Positions 1 to 11,825 of a DNA stretch of 64,000 bases are shown here, piece after piece (positions within the stretch are counted from its first letter, which is position 1; every line of letters begins with the position of its first letter). This stretch comes from Reclinomonas americana ATCC 50394 (lineage: Eukaryota; Jakobida; Jakobea; Jakobida), in assembly GCA_048213135.1 (NCBI GenBank), contig PS015039.1, positions 39,663 through 103,662 of the forward strand, written 5' to 3'. A model generated the notes under the pieces. It did not search any database and was not told the DNA's origin. It was given only the letters and a program-made list of their open reading frames with translations. The position numbers were made by a program, and so were the translations under genes.

Positions 1-378
1 CCGTGAACACGTACGAGAGTGACGAGTAGAGAGAACAGAGTAGAGTACAAGTACGAGAGAGAGAGTAAGAGAGACGAGAGAGAGAGAGCGAGAGAGAGAG
101 AGAGAGGAATGAGTGAGAGGGAAAGGGAGAGTGATTGGGGGAGAGAGAACAAATATGACAAGTGAGAATGAAGAGTGTGAGGAGGGCGATGAGAGCGGGA
201 AACAGGCCTGCAGGGGGTGATTGAGAGCAAGGATGAGCGTGATTGAGAGTGAGAGGAGAGACAAGGGAGAAAGAGAGACAGCAAGACAGCGATACAGAGA
301 GACAGCGAGAGAGATAGCGACAAGAGAGACAAGAGAAGCTGGAGGCAGAGATCGAAGACTTTTCCGCGAGAAAGCCGC

Positions 379-419
<41 letters not shown>

Positions 420-700
420 AAGACCGGGTGACAAGAGAAGCATGTGCGAGAGGAAAGGAGAGAGCGAGAAGAAACAGAAGTTGGGGAAGAGTGAGCAGAC
501 AGTCAGAGACAGAGATCGACAGCGAGAAAGCCGCACTGAGAGACAAGAGAAGCATGCGCGAGAGGAAAGGAGAGAGCGAGGAGAAACAGAAGTTGGGAAA
601 GACAGCGAAAACCGCACTGAGAGAGAGAGGGAAACAGAGGCTGAGCGCTCACTGACACTTGTCTCCTCCTCCTCCTCCTCCTATTCATTCCTTTGCGCAG
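1..700. repeat. Purine-rich low-complexity DNA (GA repeats)
   Basis: This is almost pure GA/GAGAGC-type sequence on the + strand, with two similar blocks around 425-540 and 540-620. The open frames are rich in R/E/K/G and result only from the dinucleotide composition. No credible coding exon is visible. A short TCC run (660-682) precedes a possible splice acceptor at 699-700. Confidence 0.8.
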
Positions 701-785
701 GCCAGTGAACGCGACACGTTTGCTGGGTTTCAGGATGTAGGCGCTGTGTGTGATGTGCCTGAGGCGGCCTTTTCACAAATTCGAG
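701..785 (+). CDS. Possible internal exon of an unidentified + strand gene
   Basis: A pyrimidine tract ending in GCGCAG is followed by a frame with balanced composition (ASERDTFAGFQDVGAV...). It stays open until a G-rich stretch near 790. It could be an exon of the gene whose last exon is at 1900-2145. The surrounding sequence is too simple to find the linking exons, and no family is recognised. This is a weak inference from local composition and one acceptor. Confidence 0.25.
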
Positions 786-839
786 AGTGCGTGGGAGTGG
801 GAGTGGTGCGATGATTGGTTGTTGTTGTTGTTGGTGTTG

Positions 840-1890
840 ACTGGTGGAAAAAAGGGTCACGGAGTGGGCGATGGAGGAGGAGGTGGAGCGGATGGCGGTG
901 CTCACGTTGTTGTGTGCGAGCTCGCAGGCGGTGGGTGTGAAGGGGAAGATAGAGGGATGGGAAGGGAGAGGAAGGAAAGGAGAAGGAGAGAGTTGAGGAA
1001 GATGAAGCTGTGAGAGCGAATTGATTTGACGTGGGGTGGAGGAGGGGGCAACAAAAGGTATGGGAAGGGGAAGGAGAGGGGGAGGAAGGAAGAGGAAAGG
1101 AGGGAGAAGGGGGAGAGATGAGAATGGAGAAGGCGACGGGTGGAGGAGGTGTAAGGCGATCGGGAAGGAGGAGATGGGAGGAGAGGGAGGAGAATAGGAA
1201 ACGCAGGGAAGGAAGCAGGGAAGGAGAACGAGAAGAAAATAAGCGGAGAACAGAAGAAGAAGAATTCAAGTGCTCACTCGTCAATAGACTCACACACTTC
1301 CTCATCAAGCGTCATGATGTGCGTTCTCCTGCTTGGGAAGAGAAAGGGGAGCAGTGAGGAGGTGAAGCAGAGGGTGAAGGTAATCAAGAGATCGAATTGA
1401 GATGGAGAAGTTGAAGACGGCCAAGAGGAGCAAAGAAGCGTTGATGTTTCGTGTGTGTGTCTTTCTGCTCGAAAGATCACGGCGCCTTCTTCTCTTGTCT
1501 CAACGCCATGTTGACCTTGGTTTTCCCACGAGAGACACAGACTGCCTCTGTCCCTGTGTCTCGAGATCGTGGTCGATTCAGTCTTTTGTTGGCCGCTCTC
1601 CAAGAGAAGAGGAGTCGCGCATCCTTCCCTTTCCCTCCCCTTTCCCATTCCTCTTTCCTCTTTCCCCTTTCCTTCCCCCTTCCCTTTCCGCTCCCCTTTC
1701 CTTCCCCCTTCCCTTTCCGCTTCCATTCTCCTTTCCTTTCCCTTGCCGCTTCACCCACTCCTTGTCTCCTTCCCTCCCACTTTCCTTTCCCCTTCCCTTT
1801 CCCCTTCCCCTTCCCTTTCCCCTTCCCTTTCCCTACCCTTTCCCGTTCCTTTCCCCTTCCCTTCCCTTTCCCCATCCTGTCACCCACCCG
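840..1890. repeat. Purine block followed by pyrimidine (TTCCCC) block
   Basis: Positions 840-1270 are G/A-rich and 1615-1885 are C/T-rich with a loose CCTTTCC/CCCTTCC hexamer periodicity. Long open frames here (for example on the - strand) are composition artefacts. The pyrimidine block runs directly into the acceptor of the exon at 1900, so it probably lies in an intron. Confidence 0.6.
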
Positions 1891-1899
1891 CATACACAG

Positions 1900-2145
1900 T
1901 CCCTCCTCGACACACTGCGCACCGCTCTGCGCGTGACCGCCGACAAGAGCACCGGCCGCATCTCGCGACACGATGTGGCCGCCGCCTGGAACACCCTCTG
2001 CAACCTCGATGTGCGCGCCCAAGACGACGCCCTGCTGCGCGCCATCGACGAGTACCTGAGCTCCACCGACGCGGACGATTACACTGTGGACAGAATAGAA
2101 GCGTGGATTGGAGCCAATGAGGTGCTGCTGAGCAGGCTGAAGTGA
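1900..2145 (+). CDS. Terminal exon of an unidentified protein
   Basis: A long polypyrimidine tract ends in CACAG at 1899. The following 82 codons form a clean frame ending in TGA at 2143-2145. The peptide starts SLLDTLRTALRV and ends EVLLSRLK. It is acidic, probably helical and GC-biased at third positions, unlike its low-complexity surroundings. A stretch ADKSTGRISRHD loosely resembles a degenerate EF-hand loop but lacks the expected acidic ligands, so I do not assign calcium binding. Upstream exons are not resolved; 701-785 is a weak candidate. The stop lies 13 bp before the first copy of the tandem triplication. Confidence 0.55.
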   Translation, partial: SLLDTLRTALRVTADKSTGRISRHDVAAAWNTLCNLDVRAQDDALLRAIDEYLSSTDADDYTVDRIEAWIGANEVLLSRLK

Positions 2146-2951
2146 AGGGTTGGGAAGGAGTTTCGGTTTTGAAATATCGATGCCTTGGAAGAAGAAACGC
2201 TCTCTATCTCTGGTGTTGTCTTCTCTGTGGCACCCACACCACTGCGCACCGTGCTCGCTTTCCCACCACTTCTCACCAACAGCTGCGACGGTCGGAGTGT
2301 CCGTCCACATCAACAAATTAATTTTCATGTGGCACTGGAGAGACAAACACCGCGCTCGGTCTCGTCGTATCGCCCTTTCCACNNNNNNNNNNNNNNNNNN
2401 NNCACTGTGGCGTGTTCCCTACTTGTCACTCTCTTTTTCTTGCTGCACACACGCTCTCATCATACTCTCTCTCTCTCTCTCTCTCGCCTCCGTTCGCTCT
2501 CTCATTCACTCACTCCCTTTCTCACTGTCACTCTCTCACTCGCTCTGTCTCAGGCTGGAGTTGTGACCGTCGCACAATTGAATCGCTGCCGTGTCAGGCG
2601 CGAGAAGGGGATGATGGACGATGCACGGTGCCGAGCATTGCTTGCATGATTGACAGATGATCGAATGATCTGCGACCATCATGCATCGATATCATCGGTG
2701 ACAAGTCGGAGTCGGAGAAGCTCAAGCCGGGCCAGCGTGCTCTGATCAAGACCATTACGAGTGACGGTGTGCAATCTCTGGGAAACAGGAGAGCATGCAC
2801 GAAGTCGAGGACTCTTTGTTTGTGTCCTCGCCGTTTGCGTGGCTGTTGGCTTCTGTTGACTTCCTCTCTTCGGAGACCAAGGCACCTGGTCTTAGCACAG
2901 CGGCGCTCTGCTGTGGTGCAGTATCCCTGTGCGCGGAGTTCATTGCGCAGC

Positions 2952-4236
2952 ATGGGAGCGTTGTGTTCTTCACCTCGCCGTCCACCGGGAGAGACCGCTG
3001 TCACCGTGAAGAGCTTTGAAGAGCTCAAGACGGCACTGGACAGCCACCGTGTTGCGAGGATCAAGCTCTCGGAGTACGAGAGCGAACACGTGCGTGGGTG
3101 GTGGCCATGACCACGCACCTTACACAACACACTCATTTCTCTCATCTCTCTCTTCTCTCCTTCAGTTCGACGAGTCGTTGTACCTCTTTCGTGGAGGATT
3201 TGAACTGTGCGCACGCGTGATGTTCGCGCCGCTTGGCGTCGTCACTGACGTGCGAATGAATGGCGAGATGGGATATTCCCGCAGCCTCAACATTTACAGA
3301 GGCCTCGGGGACTTCGAAGTGGGAGCGCCATCGGCGTGTGTGATGACAGGCTCTGGATGCGTCGCTATCGGGTTGCGCGAGATTGTCATACGTCTACATG
3401 AGGGATCCGCAGCCATCCGGTACTCTGTGCTATTCAGTGATCTGCAGATGTTGCGCGCCGAGTGTTTTCCACCCACCTTGTGCTGGTTTTCCTGACCCTT
3501 GATGGATGAACAGGTTTCATGACAACGGAAGCGTCCCCCTCAGGCAGCGCATGTGCGACCTTGATGCAGCGTCTGCAGCTCTCGCTTCTGGGTGTGTTGT
3601 CTCGCTGTGTTGCGCTTGCGTAGCACTGAGCTCATTGCAGCCATCGTTGTCTTTCAGTGCGACTCTTGGGCCACCGAAAATCGCTGATGATCAGTTTACA
3701 AACATGGTATTTTACGTGAGCGTCTTGCGGCCATGGAGGATGGCAGAGACTCATTGTGTTACATGCAGCGATTCCCAGAAACGTGGGACGAGTGGCCTGG
3801 AGTTGGCGCGATGACCAGGAAACAATGTTACCGCGGAGACGGGCACTCCTTATCTGCTGCCTCCTGCTCACTAATGATGAATCTCGCTTCACGTGCAGTG
3901 CAAGCTATCGGCATGAAGTACTGCAGGCCACCTCCTGCGACGCCAGAAGAGGTCACACCATTGAGATTCAGCAGTTGCGTACACGTGTTGCCCGTGCATT
4001 GCGGCCGTGCGCTCATTGCACTCCCATCAGGCATCTTTGACGGAGATGGCCCAGATGAGTCAGACGGCGGAGAAGACTCAAGAGAGAAATCTGAGGATGG
4101 TGTGCGAGAGAACGACATCAACCGAATTGTGGCATTTCTCCGACGCGAGAAAGTCACGCACTGGAGCATGCTGGCCAGTCAGCTTCTGTCGTGGAAGATG
4201 AAGACTCAGGCGTCGGCGTTTCTTCATCCGTGGTGA
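2952..4236 (+). CDS. Triplicated unknown protein, copy 1 (319 aa, six exons)
   Basis: Exons are 2952-3089, 3166-3449, 3514-3591, 3658-3706, 3769-3973 and 4031-4236 (138, 284, 78, 49, 205 and 206 nt, together 320 codons with the stop). Donors are GTGCGT, GTTGCG, GTGTGT, GTATTT and GTTGCG; all acceptors are CAG. The protein starts MGALCSSPRR, compatible with N-myristoylation (Gly2, Ser6) and nearby Cys5 palmitoylation, which is an inference. The middle is a mixed alpha/beta-looking region, then an acidic stretch (DGDGPDESDGGED), and a conserved C-terminus ends SAFLHPW. I recognise no family. Read without splicing it looks frameshifted, but differences among the copies are mostly silent in this frame. 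Confidence 0.75.
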
Positions 4237-5117
4237 CCCTCAACAGCGGTTGTCTTGTGATAATTCAGTGGAGCCCCACAGGGTCACTTCGTGCATGTGT
4301 CCACCTTTGTTGTTTCTGAGGTGTGGGTGATGGTATGTGGAGTCCGCACAGCTGTTGCAGTTGTCGAGAGTTTCGGTATTGAAATATCGATGTTTCGGAA
4401 GAAGAAACGCTCTCTCTCTCTCTGGTGTTGCCTTCTCTGTGGCACCCACACCACTGCGCACCGTGCTCGCTTTTCCACCACTTCTCACCAACAGCTGCGA
4501 CTGTCGGAGTGTCCGTCAACATCAACAAATTAGTTTGCATGTGGCACTCGCGCGACATACATCAGACTCTCGGTCTCGTCGTTCGCCCTTTCCATNNNNN
4601 NNNNNNNNNNNNNNNNNNNNNNNNNNNNNNNNNNNNNNNNNNNNNNNNNNNNNNNNNNNNNNNNNNNNNNNNNNNNNNNNNNNNNNNNNNNNNNNNNNNN
4701 NNNNNNNNNNNNNNNNNNNNNNNNNNNNNNNNNNNNNNNNNNNNNNNNNNNNNNNNNNNNNNNNNNNNNNNNNNNNNNNNNNNNNNNNNNNNNNNNNNNN
4801 NNNNNNNNNNNNNNNNNNNNNNNNNNNNNNNNNNNNNNNNNNNNNNNNNNNNNNNNNNNNNNNNNNNNNNNNNNNNNNNNNNNNNNNNNNNNNNNNNNNN
4901 NNNNNNNNNNNNNNNNNNNNNNNNNNNNNNNNNNNNNNNNNNNNNNNNNNNNNNNNNNNNNNNNNNNNNNNNNNNNNNNNNNNNNNNNNNNNNNNNNNNN
5001 NNNNNNNNNNNNNNNNNNNNNNNNNNNNNNNNNNNNNNNNNNNNNNNNNNNNNNNNNNNNNNNNNNNNNNNNNNNNNNNNNNNNNNNNNNNNNNNNNNNN
5101 NNNNNNNNNNNNNNNNN

Positions 5118-5232
<115 letters not shown>

Positions 5233-5797
5233 ACGCTGGATCGCTCACAGAATCACTGTGGCTGTTCCCATTGCACTCTCTTTTCTGCTGCACACACGCT
5301 CTCATCATACTCTCTCTCACTCGCTTCTCTCTCTCTCTCTCTCTCTCACTCGCTTTCTCTCTCTCTCTCTCTCACTCAGTCACTCGCTCTGTCTCAGGCT
5401 GGAGTTGTGACCGTCGCACAGTACGATCGCTGCCGTGTCAGGTGGTGCAGGCGCGAGAAGGGGATGATGGGCGATGCACGGTGCCGAGCATTGCTTGCAT
5501 GATTGCCAGATGAACGAATGATCTGCGACCATCATGCATCATTGGTGACGAGTCAGAGAAGCTCAAGCCGGGCCAGCGTGCGCTGGTCAAGACCATTACG
5601 AGTGACGGTGTGTGATCTCTGGGAAACAGGAGAGCGCATGCACGAAGTCGAGGACTCTTTGTTTGTGTCCTCTCTGTTTGCGTGGCTGTTGGCTTCTGTG
5701 ACTTCCTCTCTTCGGAGACCAAGGCACGCGGTCTTTCCACAGCGGTGTTCTTCTGTGGTGCAGTATCCCTGTGCGAGGAGTTTCTTCGCTGCGCAGC

Positions 5798-7076
5798 ATG
5801 GGAGCGTTGTGCTCTTCACCTCGCCGTCCACGGGGAGAGACCGCTGTCACCGTAAAGAGCTTTGAAGAGCTCAAGACGGCACTGGACAGCCACCGTGTTG
5901 CGAGGATCAAGCTCTCGGAGTACGAGAGCGAACACGTGCGTGGGTGGTGGCCATGACCACGCACCTTACACAACACACTCATTTCTCTCATTTCTCTCTT
6001 CTCTCCTTCAGTTCGACGAGTCGTTGTACCTCTTTCGTGGAGGATTTGAACTGTGCGCACGCGTGATGTTCAGATCGCTCGGTGTCGTCACTGACGTGCG
6101 AATGAATGGCGAGATGGAGTATTCCCGCAGCCTCAACATTTACAGAGGCCTTGGAGACTTCGAAGTGGGAGCGCCATCTGCCTGTGTGGTGACTGGCTCT
6201 GGATGCGTCGCTATCGGGTTGCGCGAGATTGTCATTCGTCTTCGTGAGGGACCCGCAGCCATCCGGTACTCTGTGCTATTCAGTGATCTGCAGATGTTGC
6301 GCGCCGGGTGTTTTCCACTCATCCTGTGCTGGTTTGCCTGACCCTTGATGGATGAACAGGTTTCATGACAACGGAAGCGTCCCCCTCAGGCAGCGCATGT
6401 GCGACCTTGATGCAGCGTCTGCAGCTATTGCTTCTGGGTGTGTTTCATTCACTGTGTTGCGCTGCGCTTGCGCTGAACTCATTGCCGTTTTCTTTCAGTG
6501 CGACTCTTGGGCCGCCGAGGATCGCTGATGATCGGTTTACAAGCATGGTATTGTACATGAACGTCTTGCGCTTGGAGAGTGACAGAGACTCATTGTGTTA
6601 CATGCAGCGATTCCCAGAAACGTGGGACGAGTGGCCTGGAGTTGGCGCGATGACCAGGAAACAATGTTACCGCGGAGACGGGCACTCCTTATCTGCTGCC
6701 TCCAGTTCACTGATGATGAATCTCGCTTCACGTGCAGTGCAAGCTATCGGCATGAAGTACTGCAGGCCACCTCCTGCGACGCCAGAAGAGGTCACACCAT
6801 TGAGATTCAGCAGTTGCGTACACGTGTTTGCCAGTGCATTGCGGCTGTGAGCTCATCGCACTCCAATCAGGCATCTTTGTCGGAGATGGCCCAGATGAGT
6901 CTGACGGAAGAGAAGACTCAAGAGAGAAATCTGAGGATGGTGTGCGCGAGAACAACATCGATCGAATTGTGGCATTTCTCCGACGCGAGAAAGTCACGCA
7001 CTGGAGCATGCTGGCCAGTCAGCTTCTGTCGTGGAAGATGAAACCTGAGGCGTCGGCGTTTCTTCATCCGTGGTGA
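5798..7076 (+). CDS. Triplicated unknown protein, copy 2 (319 aa, six exons)
   Basis: Exons are 5798-5935, 6012-6295, 6360-6437, 6499-6547, 6608-6812 and 6871-7076, with the same six lengths as copy 1. Differences that break the frame when read through fall inside introns, for example one extra base in intron 5 and a length change in intron 4. Protein changes from copy 1 include P12R, AP to RS before LGVVTD, and VGDG for DGDG near the C-terminus. The start codon is preceded by a 4-nt insertion relative to the other copies, which supports placing it in non-coding leader. Function unknown. Confidence 0.75.
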
Positions 7077-8202
7077 CACTCAACAGCTGTTGTCTTGTGA
7101 TAATTCAGTGGAGCCCCACAGGGTCACTTCGTGCATGTGTCCACCTTTGTTGTTTCTGAGGTGTGGGTGATGGTATGTGGAGTCCGCACAGCAGTTGCAG
7201 TTGTCGAGAGTTTCGGTATTGAAATATCGATGTTTCGGAAGAAGAAACGCTCTCTCTCTCTCTGGTGTTGCCTTCTCTGTAGCACCCACACCACTGCACG
7301 CCATGCTTGCTTTTCCACCACTTTTCACCAACAGCTGCGACGGTCGGAGTGTCCGTCAACATCAACAAATTAGTTTGCATGTGGCACTCGCGCGACATAC
7401 ATCAGACTCTCGGTCTCGTCGTTCGCCCTTTCCACGCACTACTACTATGCCTGCGACACAGAAGATGATACGGGTGCGTCGACTGCACCATTCCACGCGC
7501 ACATGCGCACACACGTACACGGACACACACTCTCTTCTCCTCTCATTCTCTCTCTCTCTCTCTCACTCACGCTGGATCGCCNNNNNNNNNNNNNNNNNNN
7601 NNNNNNNNNNNNNNNNNNNNNNNNNNNNNNNNNNNNNNNNNNNNNNNNNNNNNNNNNNNNNNNNNNNNNNNNNNNNNNNNNNNNNNNNNCAACCGACCGT
7701 CCTTCCTACTCACTACTACTCTCTCTCTCTCTCTCTCTCTCTCTCGCCTCCGCTCGCTCTCTCTCTCGCTTTCTCTCTCTCTATCTCACACTCACTCGCT
7801 CTGTCTCAGGCTGGAGTTGTGACCGTCGCACAGTACGATCGCTGCCGTGTCAGGTGGTGCAGGCGCGAGAAGGGGATGATGGACGATGCACGGTGCCGAG
7901 CATTGCTTGCATGATTGACAGATGATCGAATGATCTGCGACCATCATGCACGGTGACGAGTCGGAGAAGCTCAAGCCGGGCCAGCATGCGCTGATCAAGA
8001 CCATTACGAGTGACGGTGTACGATCTCTGGGAGAGAGGAGAGCGTGTGGACGAAGTCGAGGACTCTTTGTTTGTGTCCTCGCCGTTTGCGTGGCTGTTGG
8101 CCTCTGTTAACTTCCTCTCTTCGGAGACCAAGGCACCTGGTCTTTCCACAGCGGTGTTCTTCTGTGGTGCAGTATCCCTGTGCGAGGAGTTCGTTGCGCA
8201 GC

Positions 8203-9497
8203 ATGGGAGCGTTGTGTTCATCACCTCGCCGTCCACCGGGAGAGACCGCGGTCACTGTAAAGAGCTTTGAAGAGCTCAAGACGGCACTGGACAGCCGCCG
8301 TGTTGCGAGGATCAAGCTCTCTGAGCATGAGAGTGAACACGTGCGTGGGTGGTGGCCATGACCACGCACCTTACACAAGACACTCATTTCTCTCATCTCT
8401 CTCTTCTCTCCTTCAGTTCGACGAGTCGTTGTACCTCTTTCGTGGAGGATTTGAACTGTGCGCACGCGTGATGTTCGCGCCGCTTGGCGTCGTCACTGAC
8501 GTGCGAATGAATGGCGAGATGGAGTATTCCCGCAGCCTCAACATTTACAGAGGCCTTGGAGACTTCGAAGTGGGAGCGCCATCTGCCTGTGTGGTGACTG
8601 GCTCTGGATGCGTCGCTATCGGGTTGCGCGAGATTGTCATTCGTCTACATGAGGGATCCGCAGCCATCCGGTACTCTGTGCTATTCAGTGATCTGCAGAT
8701 GTTGCGCACTGTGAATGTTTTCCCACCCACCTTGTGATGATTTGACTCGCTGCGATTGAGCAGGTTTCATGACAACGGAAGCGTCCCCCTCAGGCAGCGC
8801 ATGTGCGACCTTGATGCAGCGTCTGCAGCTCTCGCTTCTGGGTGTGTTGTCTCGCTGTGTTGCACTTGCGTAGCGCTGCGCCTTCGCTGAGCTCATTGCC
8901 GCCATCGTTGTCTTTCAGTGCGACTCTTGGGCCACCGAAAATCGCTGATGATCAGTTTACAAACATGGTATTGTACATGAGCGTCTTTCGGCCATGGAGG
9001 ATGACAGAGACTCATTGTGTTGCATGTAGCGATTCCCAGAAACGTGGGACGAGTGGCCTGGAGTTGGCGCGATGACCAGGAAACAATGTTACCGCGGTGA
9101 CGGGCACTCATCATCTGCTGCCTCCTGCTCACTGATGATGAATCTCGCTTCACGTGCAGTGCAAGCTATCGGCATGAAGTACTGCAGGCCACCTCCCGCA
9201 ACACCAGAAGAGGTGACGCCATTGAGATTCAGCAGTTGCGTACACGTGTTGCCGGTGCATTGCGGCCGTGCGCTCATTGCACTCCCATCAGGCATCTTTG
9301 ACGGAGATGGCCCAGATGAGTCTGACGGAGGAGAAAACTCACGACGGAAATCCGAAGACGGTGTGCGCGAGAACGACATCGATCGAATTGTGGCATTTCT
9401 CCGACGCGAGAAAGTCACGCACTGGAGCATGCTGGCCAGTCAGCTTCTGTCGTGGAAGCTGAAGACTCAGGCGTCGGCGTTTATTCATCCGTGGTGA
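8203..9497 (+). CDS. Triplicated unknown protein, copy 3 (319 aa, six exons)
   Basis: Exons are 8203-8340, 8417-8700, 8764-8841, 8919-8967, 9030-9234 and 9292-9497, identical in length to copies 1 and 2. Exon 5 uses a TAG acceptor (9027-9029), which would be an in-frame stop if read through. In the last two exons many differences from copy 1 are third-position changes (PPATPEEVTP is encoded with several different codons; KSEDGV likewise), the sign of purifying selection. It is the most divergent copy at the C-terminus (ENSRRKSEDG). The next gene is convergent and ends 178 bp downstream. Confidence 0.75.
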
Positions 9498-9675
9498 TTC
9501 TTAAACTTGCATGCGGCAGTAGATTATCAATGCCACTCGTTGTGGTGCAATAACAACGCTGTTGCCAGTGCATCTCTGGCCTCTGCACAACGAGCGCACG
9601 TACAACTACAAGCTTAAGTATCTATCGATTACCTATCAACGAATGACACCAGCAACAACAGCGCTGCTTCCCACT

Positions 9676-11288
9676 TCACTCTGCACTGACATGTGCATAC
9701 TCCACTTCCTCCAACTTCTCAAAGGGAACTTCCACTCCCGATGCAAACTGCAACCGCCATCGGTCACCGGCACCGTGTGTAAAGTTGTCAAATATGCTGA
9801 CCACTGATTCGGCAGTTCCTGCCGCCGTCGCCGCCGCCGCCACCAGCCGCCATTGATCCACATGCGCCTGCTGCATTTCCGTCTCATTCGTCCATGTCGT
9901 GAACACACCGACCAATCGAGGCTTCCGAACGGCGGAGCTAGCGCTAGCGCTGACCATGCGCATGCACTCGATGTACTGGGAAACGGCGGCCAGCATGGCG
10001 GAATCGTCCAACCGCGCCGGCCGCCCAGGCCAGCAGCAGGTGAACGAGTGCTGTTCCAGCGAGATGCCGCCCCGTTCCACGCAGTCGGACACAGGGCCGT
10101 AGTAGCCGCGATTGCCCAGTCGCCACACCTCAGCCGTGCGAAGCTCGGTGACTGGATCTGGACCAGCTGCGTCTCCCGGTACCGGTTCTCTTGCCGGTGG
10201 CTCCTTGAGATACGCCAGTCCATTCATATAGCTCGAGCTCATGCTGTCGAAAAGAGTGCTCTCAACGTACACCTTTGGTGGCGGAAGCTGATGACTGAGC
10301 GATGGATTCACCGCAAGAACGGCCACGGACAGGCCGCCAAGAGCGGCCTCGAGGGCGAATCGCGGCAAGTTTTGTTCGGCATTCACGCCGCCCACCACGA
10401 GAACAGTGAGATCTGGCACGTGCCTGGCGAGGGACACAAACACCCGTCGGAAGCGCGCGCGCTCCTCATGCTCGACCGAGGCCGGCACGCGCCTACGGAA
10501 GGAGCCACTCATGACACGCGACAAGGTGTGGATAACCAGGTGTAGCGGGGGAGTAGAAGATGCCGCTGCCTGCTGACAGTGCTTCTCCACCGCAGGCACG
10601 CCACAGTGGCGCAGAGGGGCGAGCTCGTCGGCAAGATTGGCGCCAGCCACCGGCAACTCGCTATCATAGGTTTCCGTTGATCGCCGGCGGTCTTCCGCGA
10701 GAGACCAATCATAGTCGCAGTACAGCTGCTCTGCCGAGCGTTCGCGCTCGGCAGCAAACCTCGATACCACCACCTCTCGCTGCTGCAGCTCAAGGCTGAC
10801 CTTGAACAAGGCGATCTTGAGGTCGCGCACGGTGGCCGACACGGGCACCATTGCCTCAATGATGGAGGTGCCGCCGCCCATGAAGTACGAAGCGCGCACG
10901 AGAACGCTGCCCGCCGGAGCGGATGACATCGTCGATCTCGAGGCGCCGACCCTGCTGGTGTACAGTGACTGGGCATGGTGCGGTCGAGTGAGTAACTCGT
11001 CGCGAGGTAGGATGCGCACACGCACAAGTGTCTTACCCGAACGCGCGTGGGCATCTGCAGTCCCAGCCGCACATCGTAGTCGTGAGCCGCTTGCGCTGCG
11101 CGACTAATCGCTTCAATGTCGTCCGACGCGCCAGCTGCAGCGCTGCCAACAGAACGCTGGTCACGATTGCCGGCGCCTTGGTCGCCCTCGCTAGTCATGC
11201 CATGATCTGCCGGCGTCGGTGCAGCACCATCGTCGACAGGTGCGATGGCAGTGAGCGCTTGGTCAACTCTCTGCTCTCCAGCGTCCAT
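9676..11288 (-). CDS. Unknown 514-residue protein (two exons)
   Basis: Exon 1 is 11037-11288 (ATG at 11288, 84 codons) and exon 2 is 9676-10968 (430 codons plus TGA). The 68-nt intron has a GTAAGAC donor and a CATGCCCAG acceptor, in phase 0. Exon 1 is hydrophilic and Ala/Asp-rich. Exon 2 starts with a compact region containing a GGG turn (YFMGGGTS), then a charged helix rich in Arg/Glu, then a hydrophobic beta-rich segment (LTVLVVGGVNAEQNLPRF) that could be a Rossmann-like core. The C-terminus is aromatic and acidic. I recognise no catalytic motif, signal peptide or membrane segment. Confidence 0.75.
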
Positions 11289-11825
11289 AAGATAAGGCTG
11301 TTGTCAGAAAGGATAATCCGAAACCTGCCACTGCTGCATTTTTGACAGGTTTTGTCATCATCGTCATGCACGAACAATAACTATGCAGCCACCAGCGGGA
11401 AGACCCTTGACACTACGTCGCCTCCTCTCTCTCTCTCNNNNNNNNNNNNNNNNNNNNNNNNNNNNNNNNNNNNNNNNNNNNNNNNNNNNNNNNNNNNNNN
11501 NNNNNNNNNNNNNNNNNNNNNNNNNNNNNNNNNNNNNNNNNNNNNNNNNNNNNNNNNNNNNNNNNNNNNNNNNNNNNNNNNNNNNNNNNNNNNNNNNNNN
11601 NNNNNNNNNNNNNNNNNNNNNNNNNNNNNNNNNNNNNNNNNNNNNNNNNNNNNNNNNNNNNNNNNNNNNNNNNNNNNNNNNNNNNNNNNNNNNNNNNNNN
11701 NNNNNNNNNNNNNNNNNNNNNNNNNNNNNNNNTCCCTCCTCTCTCTCTCTATCTCTCTCTCCTCTCTGCTCTCTCCCTGTCTCTCTCACGAACGACGATA
11801 GCCAACAACACCGCCTCTCTGTACA
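11289..11825. other. Intergenic CT microsatellite with N-gap 11438-11732
   Basis: The first 100 bases lie upstream of the - strand gene starting at 11288. The remainder is CTCTCT sequence interrupted by about 295 N. Nothing else is visible. Confidence 0.7.

Noticed and set aside
3974-4030. A 23-24 nt ultra-short intron (GTGCGC...CATCAG) in the last part of the triplicated gene
   Set aside because: It would put the last exon in a frame where copy differences are mostly non-synonymous. The 57-nt intron starting at the GTTGCGT donor gives the frame supported by silent substitutions.
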